Both the position numbers and the translations under genes were made by a program. A stretch of DNA of 64,000 nucleotides, from the NCBI RefSeq assembly GCF_033568475.1, contig NC_133121.1, positions 136,556,375-136,620,374 of the forward strand. Direction: 5' to 3'. The notes beneath the pieces are model-generated. The model was not told the DNA's origin. It saw nothing but the letters and a program-made list of their open reading frames with translations, and made no database searches. This DNA is from Henckelia pumila. Lineage: Eukaryota; Streptophyta; Magnoliopsida; Lamiales; Gesneriaceae. Below are positions 10,211 through 24,086 of this stretch, in pieces; position 1 is the first letter of the stretch, and each line of letters begins with the position of its first letter.

Positions 10211-13200
10211 CTAATGCCTTCGTAAATCTTCTGTTGGCGTTTGGATGTAAGGGTTCACTGGATTGACAATTGGATAAGCCTCTTTGAGGTCTAGCCGCGG
10301 GGAAGAAACAGGAGATAAATCCTCAGTTGTTACCATGACTGCTCCATGTGGAATTGTGGGAGTTGGTGGGAGAGAAGAGGTAGTGAAAATGGACTGCATG
10401 CTGGTGGGTGTAGTTACATTGATGGGGTAAACCTCGGTGACCTCTTCGCTGCCTTCATCGAAGTACACAACATCCTGCATGGTGAGCTGGTGGTACTCGA
10501 CAATTTCCCTCAAGAAACGATTCTCCCGTGCATAGACCGAATTCTCTTGCGCGAGTCGAGCTTTCTCAGCCAAAAGGGTCTCGAGTTGAAGCCTTATCTG
10601 AGAAGTAAATGTTGACATAAAGTCTTGTCAAATATGTAATTGGAGAAAAACTTCGAATGAAATCTGTCAATACTAGTGCCATGGTAAATTGCCACACAAT
10701 TGTACCTACTGTTTTCAAGCACTACGAAGAAAAGCCAATTAAGAAATGAGATATTAAGATTGAACAAGTCAGTGACTAAGGAGAGGAAGCTAGCTAAGTT
10801 AAATGGACCCTTGTTTGTGAGGATTTATCAAGCCTAATTAGAAAAAAGATTTAACATACGATCCCACAAGTCATAGATCGTTTGTTCTAAATATTCTTTA
10901 AATAGGATCATTTTTTCAATATGTTGACATAAAATCACTTTTATAACTTTTTGAAACATAAAACATCTTGTCAAAAAAGTAAAAACACAAAAAGTTCACG
11001 CTTTCTGATTTTTAGAGAAGAAACATTCATTAAACAAATATATGGATATAAGGCATCTGCCAAACAAAAATGATATAACCACGGCATATCTGAATTTGGG
11101 ACTCCTGGAGATTAAACAACAGAAAAGAATGATGATGAAAGGAGCCACATATGCCAAGTTTTTCAGCTTAAAGGGTTTTGCTTTTTATGGAAGATAAGAT
11201 TACCAAATCGTCATCTTCTGGATTGCCGCCTTTTTCACGGCTCTCCCTGAGAATTCTGTTTTCTTCTTCCAGCTGACCACAGCGTTCCTTTGCAAAAGCC
11301 AGGTCAGCCTTGATTGTCTTCAGCTCTCGCAGAAGAAGTTTCGCCTTTGCAGCCATTGCCATAGCAACCTGAAATTTAAAATAGATCTATCATGCATCTC
11401 ACATAGATGATAAGTTTATCATACAATAAACATGCAGCCATAAGCATAGTGCATGAAAATGTCCATGAAGGCCACAAGAGCAGGCACATGCCACCACCAT
11501 TCCGCCACCCGTAATCATATCAGCCCAACATAAAATAACCCACTGAAAATTGCATTGATATTATTGGACTGCATAGGATTTAAAACGACCATTGATATTA
11601 AAACGACCACTGAATCATATCTGCGAGTCTGCGACAGTACAATATCTGTGTAATTAGTGTCCCCCGCAAATATGTTCAAAAGGAGTTTTCTTGAACCGAG
11701 TCTAAGCTCTTTTTGCAGTAAGACTCCTTTCAACCGGATTTTCTCTGCTTTACTTTCACCACACCCAACTTCTTATTCTGTTATAGAATGTTCCATTTGC
11801 AATAAAATATGATTAAACCAAGTGAACCCATAAATCAGTAGAGTTCGATCTTTGGATACCAATAGTTTCGGCATCCCTTAAGAACTCTTTAATCTTAAAA
11901 TTATAGCTGCAATAATTGAACTCTTGATAACTGAATGTGTCATGTTGCTAATCGACTGAGTGATGAAAACATAGCACACGTTCTACTATAGGATAAAGAA
12001 CTTAAAATAGCAAAAGGAAAGCCAAAAGCAAGTCACCACAAGCAAATAGGTTTAGGTTATAACACCACAGCAACACAGCTGCCACCTTACGTCTCGAGAA
12101 GCTTTCAGTTGTGTTTCCAAGTCAGTGTGTGTCTGAGGCTGCACACGAGTCTGCATAACAGGTTGTCGCAAGCTACCAAGACTTGGATCCTGATTCTGTG
12201 AGACAAGGTTACTGCTCTTTTTCCTTATCTGAATTTTACGAGTTTCTTGAATTATGCCTGCAGTACGGTTTTCGACAGCAGTGATACCTTCCTGCAAAAA
12301 GGAAAGAGTAAACAATTTGTTGCATGAAAAAATAAGGTTAATCTGGAGACTAGTGGTGCCTCCACGAGAATTGCAACCCAACGGCAAAAGGACATATATA
12401 AAAATGTGTCAGTTTATATTCTCTCTCATTAATCATTATCAGTATTGTCATTACTTTTGGGGATTTCTTGAATATCAAAGAAAATTCATGATGGAACAGG
12501 GAACTGTGAGTTATTTACCCAACAAACATTAGTCCCAATTCCCAAAATTATTGGTTTCAATCAAACGAAAGAAAATTTTCCAAACCCATAAGACATCCTT
12601 CTATCCATGATAAACCCCTCTCTTTCAATTAAGAGGCTTCCCTGATTAATGGCAACTCTTGATTGGATGGAATGCCAAGTTCTCCAAAGGGATTCATCAT
12701 ACTCATTTTCCAACAAGAACTAAATAATTATCAGCTTTGTGCCACGACCACGTGATCATGTCATAGGTACCATGAGGAACATGAAAGAAAATAAAACTTC
12801 TTCACATTTCACTAGATAATTTTCTAAATCGGCACCCATGACTTTCAATATGGGAAATAAGAGTGCTGGGATTAATTTTTTCCCTAGAAGTCATGCTCAA
12901 TCTCATAATATCTGCCACGGAATTCACATATAACATTTATAAGATCTAAAAATGGCTGGATCTCTAAAATGGGCGGGATTTGCTTGAAAATCATAATTTG
13001 CCACTTTAGTAGCGACAAAGGCATCATCATAAAAGATCACACTTTTAAAAATTCAAGTATCTTTATGCAATTTTTGTACCAAAAAAAGTCCTTACTACAG
13101 ACTTAACAAAACCATGCCTTCTTTCCATCAGCATTCAAGTTCAAAGGACTCAATTTCTCATCGCCTAAGATACAGCAACGCTCCGCTAATTTTTAGTATA

Positions 13201-15919
13201 AACCTGGCCGCTTGTTATGCCATGAGATAATTTCAGAAGAAATTCTTGATCTCTAACAATCCCTTGACATTAAGATCTTTACCCGAGAACAATAATTCGA
13301 TTTAAAAGTATCAAATAAATTCACTTAAAGTATTAAATATATTCACTTAAAGTATTAAATAAATTCACTTTAAGGTAATTGCTACGAACCCATCCGGCCC
13401 GAAAAGTATTAAATAAATTCACTTTAAGCCATACCTCAAGAGCATTACCAATTGTACCACCAATAAAATTAAGTGATGATGCAATCCTATCTAGTCCTTT
13501 GTGTAGAGAAGCGCTGTCAGTTTTTCGATGGTTTTCTGGAGAGTTGTATCCGTTATGGTACTGAAAATCAAGAAGAATGGAAATCAGTTAAACAATACTT
13601 CCGCGTTTCTGCGCACAAACCTAGAGAATATTACCGCATGAGAATATAGGACATTTATAAAACCAACTGCAAATAAGTGATCAAACCTATTTCTGAAGAG
13701 AAAAAATGATCTTTCCCAAAAAAGTAGGACCATATGTTTTAAAAACAAAAATGTTCATTAAATAGAATTGTTAGTCAACACCCTCTTTTGATAAAATTTA
13801 ATGCGCTGTGTGGTCAACTAGGTCAACAGCCGGAAGCAACTCGATTTAAATTTCAACAAATTCTCACCTGCCCGTTTTTGGTTCTATCAGATGTCTGAAC
13901 TGTAGTTCCTACAGCTGTTTCTTGTGGTTGAACTACATTATCATCATCAATAACTGCTTTAGCTTTCCGGGCCAGAACACCCCAGAAACCTTGTTTAGAT
14001 TCACTCATGTTTGTCTTTGCTGTATAGAAGGATGAATCCTATATTCCATGATCACAATATTACTCGAGAACAATAATAATGCTGAGCTAGAAACCAGTAT
14101 ATTGCACTCTCAATCAAAATGAAAAATATTTCTAACATTCACATCAGAACATAAAAAACCCATTTTTTTCCACAATGGACCGGAAAGTTTAAAGCATGAT
14201 GAGCTATGTAAAATATAGGTGATACCTGCACCAATATAAACACTCAACAGATACTGTATGTGCGTCATTTAATTTGGAAAGCAAAGTAGCACCAAACCAA
14301 AACTTTGATAAAATCAATTTTTCCTCTACATCAGGAAATGGGGCAATCATAAGAAGGAGAGGGCGGCGGATTTAAGGTGAACATAGAGCATGGAAGGTTC
14401 CAATCCGTAAAAAGATGGCTAAAAAAACAGCCATTTCATTAGGAGGTCATACATGGATTAGTGCTATCTATTCGCATTGGACGTACCAAAGGATCCAGGT
14501 TCACTTCATCTCTTCAACAAATTTGATAGTCTTATTCACGATAAACCTTTAATGTTAAAGACGATATATAAATCGGTTATTAGGTGTGTTAACACAGTAT
14601 TTAAAATTACAATGACCGTGGAAATCAACGGTTTTTAATTGGTGGTGGTGCCATCCATCTACACGCAGAGGTAAGCTGATTCATTTAGGGCTCAAATATA
14701 TGCAATTATGCATAAAAGAATGAACACACCAATGCCATTGCATTTGACAGCTGCCACATTTTAGCACAATGAAACTGAAAAATTCTTGCTCCCTTGGTCC
14801 ATTATTTCCCGAAGACATCAAAATTTTCATCCACAGATAGAGCACAAAATTTAGCACCATGAAGATTTGATCCCAGAATTAAAGAAAAAGTTCTGCACAT
14901 GATTGTAGTCAATACATTTATCTTCTAAACTAGTACTTCTATAAAGTATATTTCATGTCAATTTACACGAGACACTATTACATTTTTCATGATATAAAAT
15001 ATTTGCTCATTTAATGATGACCTTGCCTTTGCAATTTATCTCAACATTATCAACTGTTAACGCGTCTTCTAGAACATATAAATGAATAAACGGTATCCTT
15101 CTGAAAGATCTGCATGGGACAGGAAAAGAGAAACACCACATTTCTACCCTTCGTTACCAGTAAATCAGTGCCCCGGCATCCCAGATCACACCTACTCATA
15201 TTTTAGGCTCTATCATCCTTCAGATCTAAAGCAATCATTCAAAAGTCATTGCCAAATGTTTTAGCTTATTCAAACCATCGTGATGGTACAAATCAAAGTA
15301 ACTTTTACAATAACCCGGTAAGAAGTCAATTCATTCCTGTAAAAAATACATGCTTGAGACATAATTAAGCAATGTGGCAACCAATCCATATGTTTTTTCA
15401 CCAACCAATGAGAACCTACCTAAAAACTTTACACAATTCAATTGCATTATCGTTTAAGATGAAGGTCTTTTTTTTTTTCTGGCCGACGTAAAGATTAATT
15501 CCCATGATCTATCACATATCAAAGAGAAAGAAAAGGCATTCATCATGATTAAAAAAAAAACATCACAAAAAATAACCATCACCTTTCACACACAAATAAT
15601 AAAAAGCAAATGTCACTTGAATCTCGGCGACCTAATCAAACAAAAAGGAAATTGATCTAAGCTGGTACTACACCTTAGAAGGGGAAGATGAGAAGTCGCG
15701 TCGCGAGGAGAGAGCGGTTTGTTCATAGGCGGAAGATAGCGAAGAATCTCTGTAAGCCGCCGAAGCTCTGATCGCTTTCGTGGCCAGCGAGGAGGCTGAG
15801 GAATTCGAGGACGATCTGCCGTCCGCCGCCGTATTCGGCGGCGGAGGATCGGAATCATAATTGTGACTTGAAGAGAAGGCATCAGGCCTCCCACCTTGCT
15901 GCCTCCTCCTGTAAGCCAT
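10211..15919 (-). CDS. Coiled-coil protein, plant ELKS/CAST-annotated family
   Basis: Six coding exons: 15919-15674, 14038-13868, 13560-13435, 12291-12091, 11368-11204 and 10597-10211, giving 431 residues with all junctions in frame (GT-AG). The N-terminus (MAYRRRQQ) is low-complexity and Ser-rich. A conserved block near residues 93-112 reads [19 protein letters not shown]. Residues about 240-350 form a long predicted coiled coil with Glu/Leu heptads, split across exons 4-6. The C-terminal 80 residues are Pro/Thr-rich. It resembles a small plant family that I recall being annotated ELKS/Rab6-interacting/CAST-like (for example Arabidopsis At4g02880 and At1g03290). No biochemical role is known to me, so a trafficking role would be inference from that label. 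An in-frame ATG two codons upstream (15925) is possible, but MAYRRR is the family start. Confidence 0.85.
13308..13432. repeat. Short tandem repeat in intron
   Basis: Four copies of an approximately 22-bp motif, AAGTATTAAATAAATTCACTT. Three are contiguous; the fourth is separated by about 40 bases and lies just inside intron 3, next to the exon 3 donor of the coiled-coil protein gene. Confidence 0.7.
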
Positions 15920-15925
15920 TTTCAA

Positions 15926-17196
15926 GTGAATTAATGCTTTCTTTTCTTTGCTTATGTTATGATTTCAAGCTAATCATTTATTTTTTAATATGTAAAATTT
16001 CCTTAAAAATTTCTCTCATAACAAAATATTTAATTTCTTCGATTCACAAAAAATACTTAATTTCCTAAAAATAACGATGGATCCATAACATGCAATTTTT
16101 TAGATGATTTTAATTTAATTATTCACATTTCAATTTCAACTTTTAACAATTTATATTATATTGTTATAATAACTATTATACTAAATTTCAAATTTATTCA
16201 ATATTAAAATCTATACTCTAAACCTCTCCATCCTAATACAATATTTTTCGTTCAAATGCAATCAACCGATATTTTCAGTATCAAAAGTAAATGATATTTT
16301 ACTAATACTTTTACTTAAATCAAAATGGGAAAATTAATCGTGCCAAAAAACCTTATTATTCTTTAATAAAATTATAAGTTTTGCAAAAATACGGGAAAAT
16401 ATTGAACCTATGAGCAAATTATGCATAAAAACGACCGGTAACATAATATTAAAAGTTATACACCACATTTGAGTTTGGAGAAAGAGATTTTAAGGCAATT
16501 TACCTTAAAATAAGTTACATATATATAATCAATCATATTGATGATCAAATAATGCAATTATTAGTAGGATAAAATTAGGTTCTACGATGGTGTATTGGGG
16601 GATATTTATATCATTATAAAGTTACGCGGATGAATAAATGCATACCATTTGACTTTAAAAAAAAAATACCATTTATTAATTCCAAAATAATCACACACAA
16701 TGAGCTATCTAATTCTCGTTGTTACAATGACATAAACCTCTTCGAACAAAAGACACATCTGAGCATGGGGAAAAAACCCCGAAAAGTAATGAAAACGTAT
16801 ACATAAAATAGGCCGATATAGGGACAAAAACTATGACTTTTCATGCAACACAAATACTTTTGTAGGACGACGATCACACGAGTTAATATTGTAAGACGAA
16901 TAACTTATTTTGATCATCCATAAAAATATATTAATTTTTATGTCGAAAACATTACTTATTATTTTAAATACGAGTAGATTTGACACATCACAAGAGACGT
17001 GTTCTATACTCTAAATACAAATTGTGATGATCCGAATCCACTCGCTACATGGGCAACCCATTTCCATATATTTGAACCACACACAATGGCCCAAAATCGC
17101 CGCACTAATGAGAGCCAAGAATCCATCTCTTATCTTCCTTTCGACCGTATGAGATATGGAAAAACAAAATTTCCAAATTCCATAATATTGCACCAA
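15926..17196. other. Intergenic region between divergent genes
   Basis: A shared upstream region for the coiled-coil gene (minus) and ndhN (plus). It is AT-rich with no element recognised. An open frame from 16999 runs in phase into the ndhN start and is discussed under that gene. Confidence 0.6.
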
Positions 17197-18675
17197 ATGG
17201 CTGCAGCAGCCTCCTATACATCATCACTTCTCCCTTCAATAAGCCACACCAGCCAAAAACATCTCCCCAAGTCCCACAAGATGAGCAAAGTGACACAACG
17301 TAGGACGAACATGCCAATTATAACAAAGTGCAGCAGAGGCCTACAAGATTTCATCGGAGGAGACCTGGTGAAGTTGGATTTAGGACAATGGCTGGAGGAC
17401 GTGGAGGAGCACAAGGCGTTGGCCATATACTCGCCTCACGAGGGAGGATACGAGGGCCGATACCTTAATCGTCTGCGCTACAAAGGTTATCATTTCTTGG
17501 ACTTGTCGGCACGAGGCCTGGGCGATCCCGAGACCACTCTCACCAAGTTCCACCCAGTTTGTCCCGTAAGCAAGTTTTTCATGCGTTCGTGGCAATTTGC
17601 ATACGTCACTCTTGTGAAATCCTTCTTGTGAAATCCTAAAATTTTCTATAAAAAGAGAAAGATCTATCACTGATTGTGCTTTGAAATATTGAACGCATAT
17701 GCTTCTAAATTTTGAGCACAAAACCTCTTGTTAATAAATATGTGCAATGAATTCTAGTACGTGCACAAACTTCATAGTATTGAGCACATACTAGTATGTG
17801 CAATGAATTCTAGTATATATTATTAGAAATATTTTTTTTTTACAATTTTTTTTAATCTATCTATATAGGCTCATGTGGGAAAGCAACCAATAGCACGGTG
17901 GTGGTTTCCTCCGGAAGTTGATTATAGGCTCTCTTTGCTCCCTCCTAATGCTAAAGGACTAGTGGTTTGGATTATTGAAGCCAAGGTTCTAATTGTCATT
18001 TCACTCCCTAGTTATATATGTTTTATCTTATTTTTTATCACTCCCTAGTTATATATGTTTTATCTGATCTTTTATCGTTTGGTACGAAAGATAAGATGTT
18101 CGATGATTATATCGATATGTTATCGTAACATGTTAATATTGGTTGTAAGTTATCCATGATTCTCAATTTTTTTCCCTGCCACTTTAGGTTTTATCCAAGG
18201 CGGAGCTGCAATTTCTTGCTATACTTCCATCACTGAGACCCAGAGTCAAAGTGATTGCAGAATGTGGTAACTGGTATATATATATAGTCTTTGAATTCTA
18301 TCTTGTTTTATTCTTTATAGTATATGATAAATTAATTTCGACGACATTAATCACTCCATATACTTCATGTGCTGGATTGTACTAAATATGTAACATGACT
18401 CGTATTAGAACACACACAATCTCGCAAAAAAAAAAATAAATAACCTGAAATTTTTTTTTAAAGAAAAGAAATCAATGGAGTGGAAAGTTTCTTGCAATTT
18501 TTGCAAAAGTATAGGAAATAGAAAAACCACACACTATTAATTTTCTTGTTTTGAGAAATTTATATTCCGAATTTCCGATGTGTTTGCTTTTTTGTATATG
18601 CTATAATGATACAGGAGAAAGTTTGTGTGGAAACCACTCAAAGAAATTGCAGGATTATCAGCGCAAGAAGTGTAA
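17197..18675 (+). CDS. ndhN: Chloroplast NDH complex subunit N
   Basis: Four exons: 17197-17565, 17869-17985, 18188-18273 and 18615-18675, giving 210 residues. NdhN belongs to the membrane-anchored stromal subcomplex A of the chloroplast NAD(P)H dehydrogenase-like complex, which works in cyclic electron flow around photosystem I. The mature region is clear: GGDLVKLDLGQWLEDVEEHK, YSPHEGGYEGRYLNRLRYKG, SARGLGDPETTL, ARWWFPPEVDYRL, then the C-terminus WKPLKEIAGLSAQEV. The first 50 or so residues are Ser/Ala/Thr-rich and basic, as expected for a chloroplast transit peptide. The MAAAASY start at 17197 is chosen because it gives the family length (about 209 in Arabidopsis). The frame stays open for 66 codons upstream to an ATG at 16999, but that part has no transit-peptide look. 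The gene is convergent with YCF54. Confidence 0.95.
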
Positions 18676-19459
18676 ATATTTGGCAATTCACTCGAGGAAA
18701 AAGGCAACAATTCGAGTTGTGTATCATAAATTATATTAGATTTTCACAACAGTTTTGAGGCCAAGGCTGAACGTCAGCAGGCAAGTAGTTCACTAGTGAT
18801 GATATATGGTCAAGTTACACCAGATACGTTGAATCATGTACATGTAATAGCATTGAAGTTGTTGACATGATGCAAATTTTTCGATTCGAGGAACAAGGGT
18901 ATGTTCAAGACTAGTGAACAAAACACACGCGCTTGTGAATCTGTGTAAAAATATAGAATGAATTGATCTTTCACGAAGGGAGATTCACATAGCATGTTTG
19001 TTCTATATTCGCAATGAGTCTGATTTACAGGTATTTAGATTGTCTGGATAACTGTATTAACATCATGAACGCGGCATCTAAATCAAGAAATGATTCAAAG
19101 TGTGTTGAAATATTGTCCCACATTGCTGAGAGCCCTTTGTATAGACAAGGGCAATCATCACCTCTTGAGCTAGCTTTTGAGATGAGTTAGGTCCAAGTCT
19201 CATTTCTAACATGATGGGCAAAGCGAAAAGATGGTTTATATTGGTTCCACGCCGGATCCACAAGGCTAGACATTATAACGTAGTGGTCGCAAACACAAGT
19301 TAGAGCTTGAGGAACTAATATAAAACACATCTGAAAAAAGTTTTAATACAAGCCTTTCGTTTGCGTCCCTAAAGACGAATCCGTAACCCATCTCATCACT
19401 AACAATTTGAATCTACTGTAAAACGCACAATCTCTCAAAAAGGGTAGATATATTGCTCT
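18676..19459. other. Convergent intergenic region
   Basis: The 3' ends of ndhN and YCF54 face each other here. A piece at about 19105-19215 resembles a common dispersed plant repeat (ATTGTCCCACATTGC followed by an ATCATCACCTCTTGAGCTAG stretch) but is too short to classify. Nothing else is seen. Confidence 0.4.
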
Positions 19460-21237
19460 TCATACCGATGATGTCTTTGGGGGAAGGAACGGCTCCCACC
19501 ACCCATATTCGTATTTGGCATAAGGAGCTGTCCAATTTTCAGGCTTTTCAAACTCGAGATTAACAGGATTTGATGCAAGAGCTTCTTCTACGTTGTCAGC
19601 TTCGAAGCTATCTTGCAACACACGGTCCAGTCTTAACTTCATGAACCTACATTCAAAACACAAAATCATTCACTCATTGTGACATTGAAGTTTGCAGATC
19701 TATTCTTGTGCAATGGAATAGCACAAAAAGACACTAAAATGTATGAGAAAACAAAGAGATGCATAAGTTTACATAATTAGACTCAGTTAAAACCAGTGGC
19801 GAAGCCACTTTCAATCTCATCAAAAAGTGTGAAAATAGTTGCTAAATTTTGCCCCTAACTCTACATACTTGGCTAAAGACCAAGCCAACAAGGAAATCAC
19901 AGATTTCAATCTCTCAACCATATCCTCACTCACACCTCAATCCTAATATGCATAAGATCCGACCCCACCCAACTCTAGCAGCGCGCAGTCTGAGTATATA
20001 CAGATGTCCACATGTCCATGCTGATCAGGCCAATTGCCTCTGTTTAGTGAACTAAAGTCCATTTATCCTTTTCTATCAATCTTTAGGCAGGGAATAGTTT
20101 TAGTCCAAATACACGATAATTCAACATCTACGCTATGCCACATAAAAAGGGAATAAAAATGTAGATGAATATAAATTGAAGATGGACTTCACAATCCATG
20201 TTCTTTTAAGCCAAAAGTTACGCTAAATGATGCATTGACCGTTGGATATTTCATGATAAAAGATTAATTGATCACTACAGTTATTGAACTATCGTTCTTA
20301 CTTAATCCAAGTGCCATTGGTTGAAACAAGAGCGACAGCAGGTCTCTTGAGTCTCTTGGTAACATTGGGGAACTTGTCCAAGAATTTAGGTTCAGTCACC
20401 AGCCAAAAATCTTGCTCTTTGTCCCTCTCCCCATAAAGCCTAAGACGCTCAGCTAGAAGTTCCTTGAAATGCTCTTCTTCATCCAACATGAATTTGGCAT
20501 TCGCCACAAGAAAATGATATGTTTTTTTCCCCTCAGCTTGTTCTTCCTGTTCTCCCAAAAACAATCCAACATTAATCTCAGTCAACACATATGACATAAC
20601 CTTATGCGCTCCAAAATTTAAGAAACTCGGTTCCGGAATGATTCATATCTCCAGAAATAAAACCAAATACAACCAGATCATTTTCATTACTTTTCCCAAA
20701 ACCTTATTATCAGTCACATTTTCAAAACTCTCAACTTAGTCGCCATTTGAAATCCAATTTTTCACTAAAACCTCTTCAATTATTACATTATATTCTAACA
20801 CAAAATGCTTACAGTTAAAAAAAACTAAATATTTATAATGCTTACAGAAAATATATATATCCCATAATGACATAACTCAAACCCACGTCTCATTTTCCTA
20901 AAAAGAATTACGAAGTTTCCAGATACGTGAAGTTGCACCCTCCATCGAAATTCTTGGTCCACCCTGCTTTTACCGATCGACAAAGAACAAGATAAGTTAA
21001 AATATCATAACAGGCAGAGAAAAAGCTCACCTTTTCAGTGGGATCAGAAGAATCAACCGCAGCCACTGCCGTTTTCACTGAAATTCTCGATTTCCAGCTG
21101 CCGATGGGTTTCGAAGAATTCAACAAAGGCAGCGGTTTCGTTGCAGGGATCAAGAAAGGTTTACTGGCATTGCTGGCGGGAGCATTCAGCATCACGCCAC
21201 CTAAACAACCCAAATTCAGTGTAGTACAACCCAGCAT
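19460..21237 (-). CDS. YCF54: YCF54-like chlorophyll biosynthesis factor
   Basis: Three exons: 21237-21031, 20546-20302 and 19646-19460, giving 212 residues. The protein matches plant YCF54 (Arabidopsis At5g58250, EMB3143/LCAA). It supports the aerobic Mg-protoporphyrin IX monomethyl ester cyclase, the step forming the fifth ring of chlorophyll. Residues 1 to about 68 are a Ser/Ala/Lys-rich chloroplast transit peptide. The conserved domain follows with KKTYHFLVANAKFMLDEEEH, DFWLVTEPKFLDKFP, RPAVALVSTNGTWI and FMKLRLDRVL, and the tail contains WTAPYAKYEYGWWEPFLP. The ATG at 21237 is the first in frame. Exon 2 ends inside the Lys codon of TWIK and exon 3 resumes with its last base. The 5' end faces the 3' end of RPL17. 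Confidence 0.95.
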
Positions 21238-22056
21238 AGCTGCCAAAAAACGAAGTAAAATTTCAATTCTTTTTCTTGTGGTCCGTAAAAGACACCCTTT
21301 TGCAATTTCTCTTCGTTTCTCGGTTCTAAGCTACAGCTTTTAAGTGGGAAAATAGCAAAGCATAAGCACCAACCTTATCTGATATAATCACGCTCCCCTT
21401 ATCCCTCGACTTTTTCCAACCCCCTCATAGTTGAGAAAATTGCAATGTAACCCCACTTTTCTTATATCTCAGTTATATTATTGTTAAAAACAGATTGACC
21501 CCCGAAGGTATCTCATTTCAGATGAGAGATTTATTGGCTTGCATTCGAGGAAGTTACGTTTTTGTTGGCCGCTAGTATAAAAAGGCATAAAATTTTGGGT
21601 GCTAAATTAAAATATTTTTTTTTCTCGTTTGTTTCACGAAATTAACACGTGAGATTATTTTAGAGTGAGATTATTTTAGAGTTTTTGTGTAAATATTATA
21701 TGATCCAACAAGTAAACAGCCTCCTAAATCTTATTGTCCGAAGCTCAAGATCTAAAGTTGAATGGATCAGGAATATTTGAATCAGCCACACCTTTAGCTC
21801 GATGGTGCAGCAATTAATTTCTTGAAACTTAGATTTAAGGCATGTGAAAAAATTAGCGCCAACTTGCATCTTGGGATAATCAAACACAAGAGCAGAAGAT
21901 TCAAGAAATGAAAAACCTATCATTTGATTGATTCAAACTTCAAGTGCAGAGCCATGGAAAGAACAATTAAGTGTATCTTTCAAATATAAACACAGCAGAA
22001 GAATTTGTTACAAAATTTTCAAGAATTGTTAAAACAGACGAGCTTCCTCGAATCAA

Positions 22057-24086
22057 TCAGACAAGCTCGATATAGGCCATGGGTGCATTGTCCCCTCGTC
22101 TGGGTAGAGTTCGGATTATCCTTGTATACCCTCCCTCTCGTTCACTGTATCTCTCCGGAACCTCCGCAAACAAAGCATGAACAATTTGTTTTTCGTAGAT
22201 GAAGCCAAGGGCTTGCCTTCTCTTGTGTAGAGAACCGTCCTTTGCCAGAGTGATCATTTTGTCGACGTATTTTCTCACTGCACTAGCCCTGGCTCTTGTT
22301 GTTTTTATACGGCCATGTTTCAGAAGTTGAGTTGTCAAGCCTCGTAAAAGAGCACGACGCTGGTCAGGGGGGCGGTTAAGTTTTGGCACCCTCCTCCCAT
22401 GTCTCATGGCGGAGACTCGTCCACCATTGTCAATCACGGTGAAGGAATGGTTAAAATTTGTAGAATCTGCAGAAGTACAACTCATTACATGAATTAGAGA
22501 ACACAGAAAAAAAAAATGTCATGGTAGAATTTGGGCACCATCAATGAGAAAGGTTCTCTCTCAAGGTACAGATCTAGACAAAACATTGACATTATAGAAT
22601 TTTGGCACCATCAAGAACGATTATTTAGATTTGACTAGTTTGGGCATAAATATTAAAAAACAAAACAAAAACAATCAGAATGCTGACCAGAGCAAGACTA
22701 TAGATTTCGATATAAAATGCAGCTTAACACTATACTCAGAGGGTAACGGCTTTGCAAAGTTAAAGCAAAATTTTCAGAATTCACCCATCACGATGTCTTG
22801 GAAAATAAAAAAAAAGTCAAATTTTAATGGTTTACTGCCACTCTTGTGAAAGACCCATAATTAACAAAAGGCAAAATTCTTCTTCAACTACAATGATGCT
22901 TTGAACAAATGCTCTCTTCGATTAAAATTCATTAAAAAAAGGAAGGAGAATTGATGCTGAAACATGAAGGATAATACGTCACTGGTTCACACAAAGTGCT
23001 GCAAATTTAAGTCTATCTCAACACTATCTATTCTTCCTGCTTCCATATCCCCAAGAGCTAAAACTCAGCTAAATATTTCCTGAACCACTTTCCCATTAGG
23101 TCCATAACATAGATATAGAACAAGAAGAAAAAACGACAGAGCTAAAATACCAAGCCTTCTTCAAACAACGTGAAATGGAGGGCTCTCACAGCATAGAGAC
23201 AGGAAGTTAAAGGGACAAATTGCAGTACATAAACCATCAATTACCAAACCAGAGAACCTCCAATGAAAGCAGTGAATTGCATGGCCATTCCCAAAGTCTA
23301 AATCCCAGAAGGATTGATATTGCACTCAACAATCACATTAACACACTAACAAGCACATAGGAGACAAACATATCTTAAGGTTTTTCAAAAGTGGTGCTGC
23401 TAAATATGATATCTGAATTTACGAAATAAATACATGGGCAGATTGTGGAAAAGAACCCGGTCATAACATCATTGATCCAATCTACCTAGCAAACAACATA
23501 TACTGATCAAATATTCCAGATTAGTTGCTAATTTCTTAATAAAATTTCAACTTCAATCCCACACTTCCAACGTGTTTGAGTTTTAACCTCAACAACAAAT
23601 AAAAGGAGGGGGGAGATTTCATTCTCTTAGTTGCACAACGTACACTTGAATCAATAGCATATTTCAACACAACTCTGCCCATTCTGCACCGGCTTTTGGT
23701 ATGAAAATGTATCAAAAACTAAAAACTACAACTATTAGTAAACTTTGTCATCCAATCCCAAGTCTTAGCATGACTGAACATCAAGAATTGCGACTACTGA
23801 CCAAAGAATTTCAATGAGAAAGAACAAAGAGATTCGCAAAAATCACTAGTTCAAACCCAAAACTACAAAAGAACGTAAATGCGGTACCTTGGGAAGAGAG
23901 GAGTGGGTGCAAAGGGGCCAGACCCACAAAAGAGTTTAGAGGTCTCGGGGCGGTTCTGGGCTTGGATAACCCGAGGCGAGAAGGGGTGGGCCCGTTTGGA
24001 AATAAAACGGAAGGGCCCGAAGAAGAGGCGTGAACAGAAGGTAGTGCAGCCCGAAGAGAACAGAGATTCCAGGTACAAGACGCCAT
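22057..24086 (-). CDS. RPL17: Chloroplast 50S ribosomal protein L17
   Basis: Two exons: 24086-23888 and 22466-22057, giving 202 residues. The second exon carries a full bacterial-type L17 domain from about residue 87 ([18 protein letters not shown]) through [20 protein letters not shown] and [19 protein letters not shown] to [12 protein letters not shown] at the end. The first 66 residues are Ser/Pro/Arg-rich with few acidic residues, typical of a chloroplast transit peptide, and resemble Arabidopsis At3g54210 ([15 protein letters not shown]). bL17 binds domain-level 23S rRNA near the tunnel exit of the large subunit. The single 1.4-kb intron splits the transit peptide from the mature protein. 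A GC-rich exon 1 sits in an AT-rich region, and its promoter faces FHIT across a 1.8-kb spacer. Confidence 0.95.

Noticed and set aside
19105-19215. Possible LTR or SINE scrap (ATTGTCCCACATTGC and a following block)
   Set aside because: Resembles a common dispersed repeat but has no definable ends; kept only as a note in the spacer.
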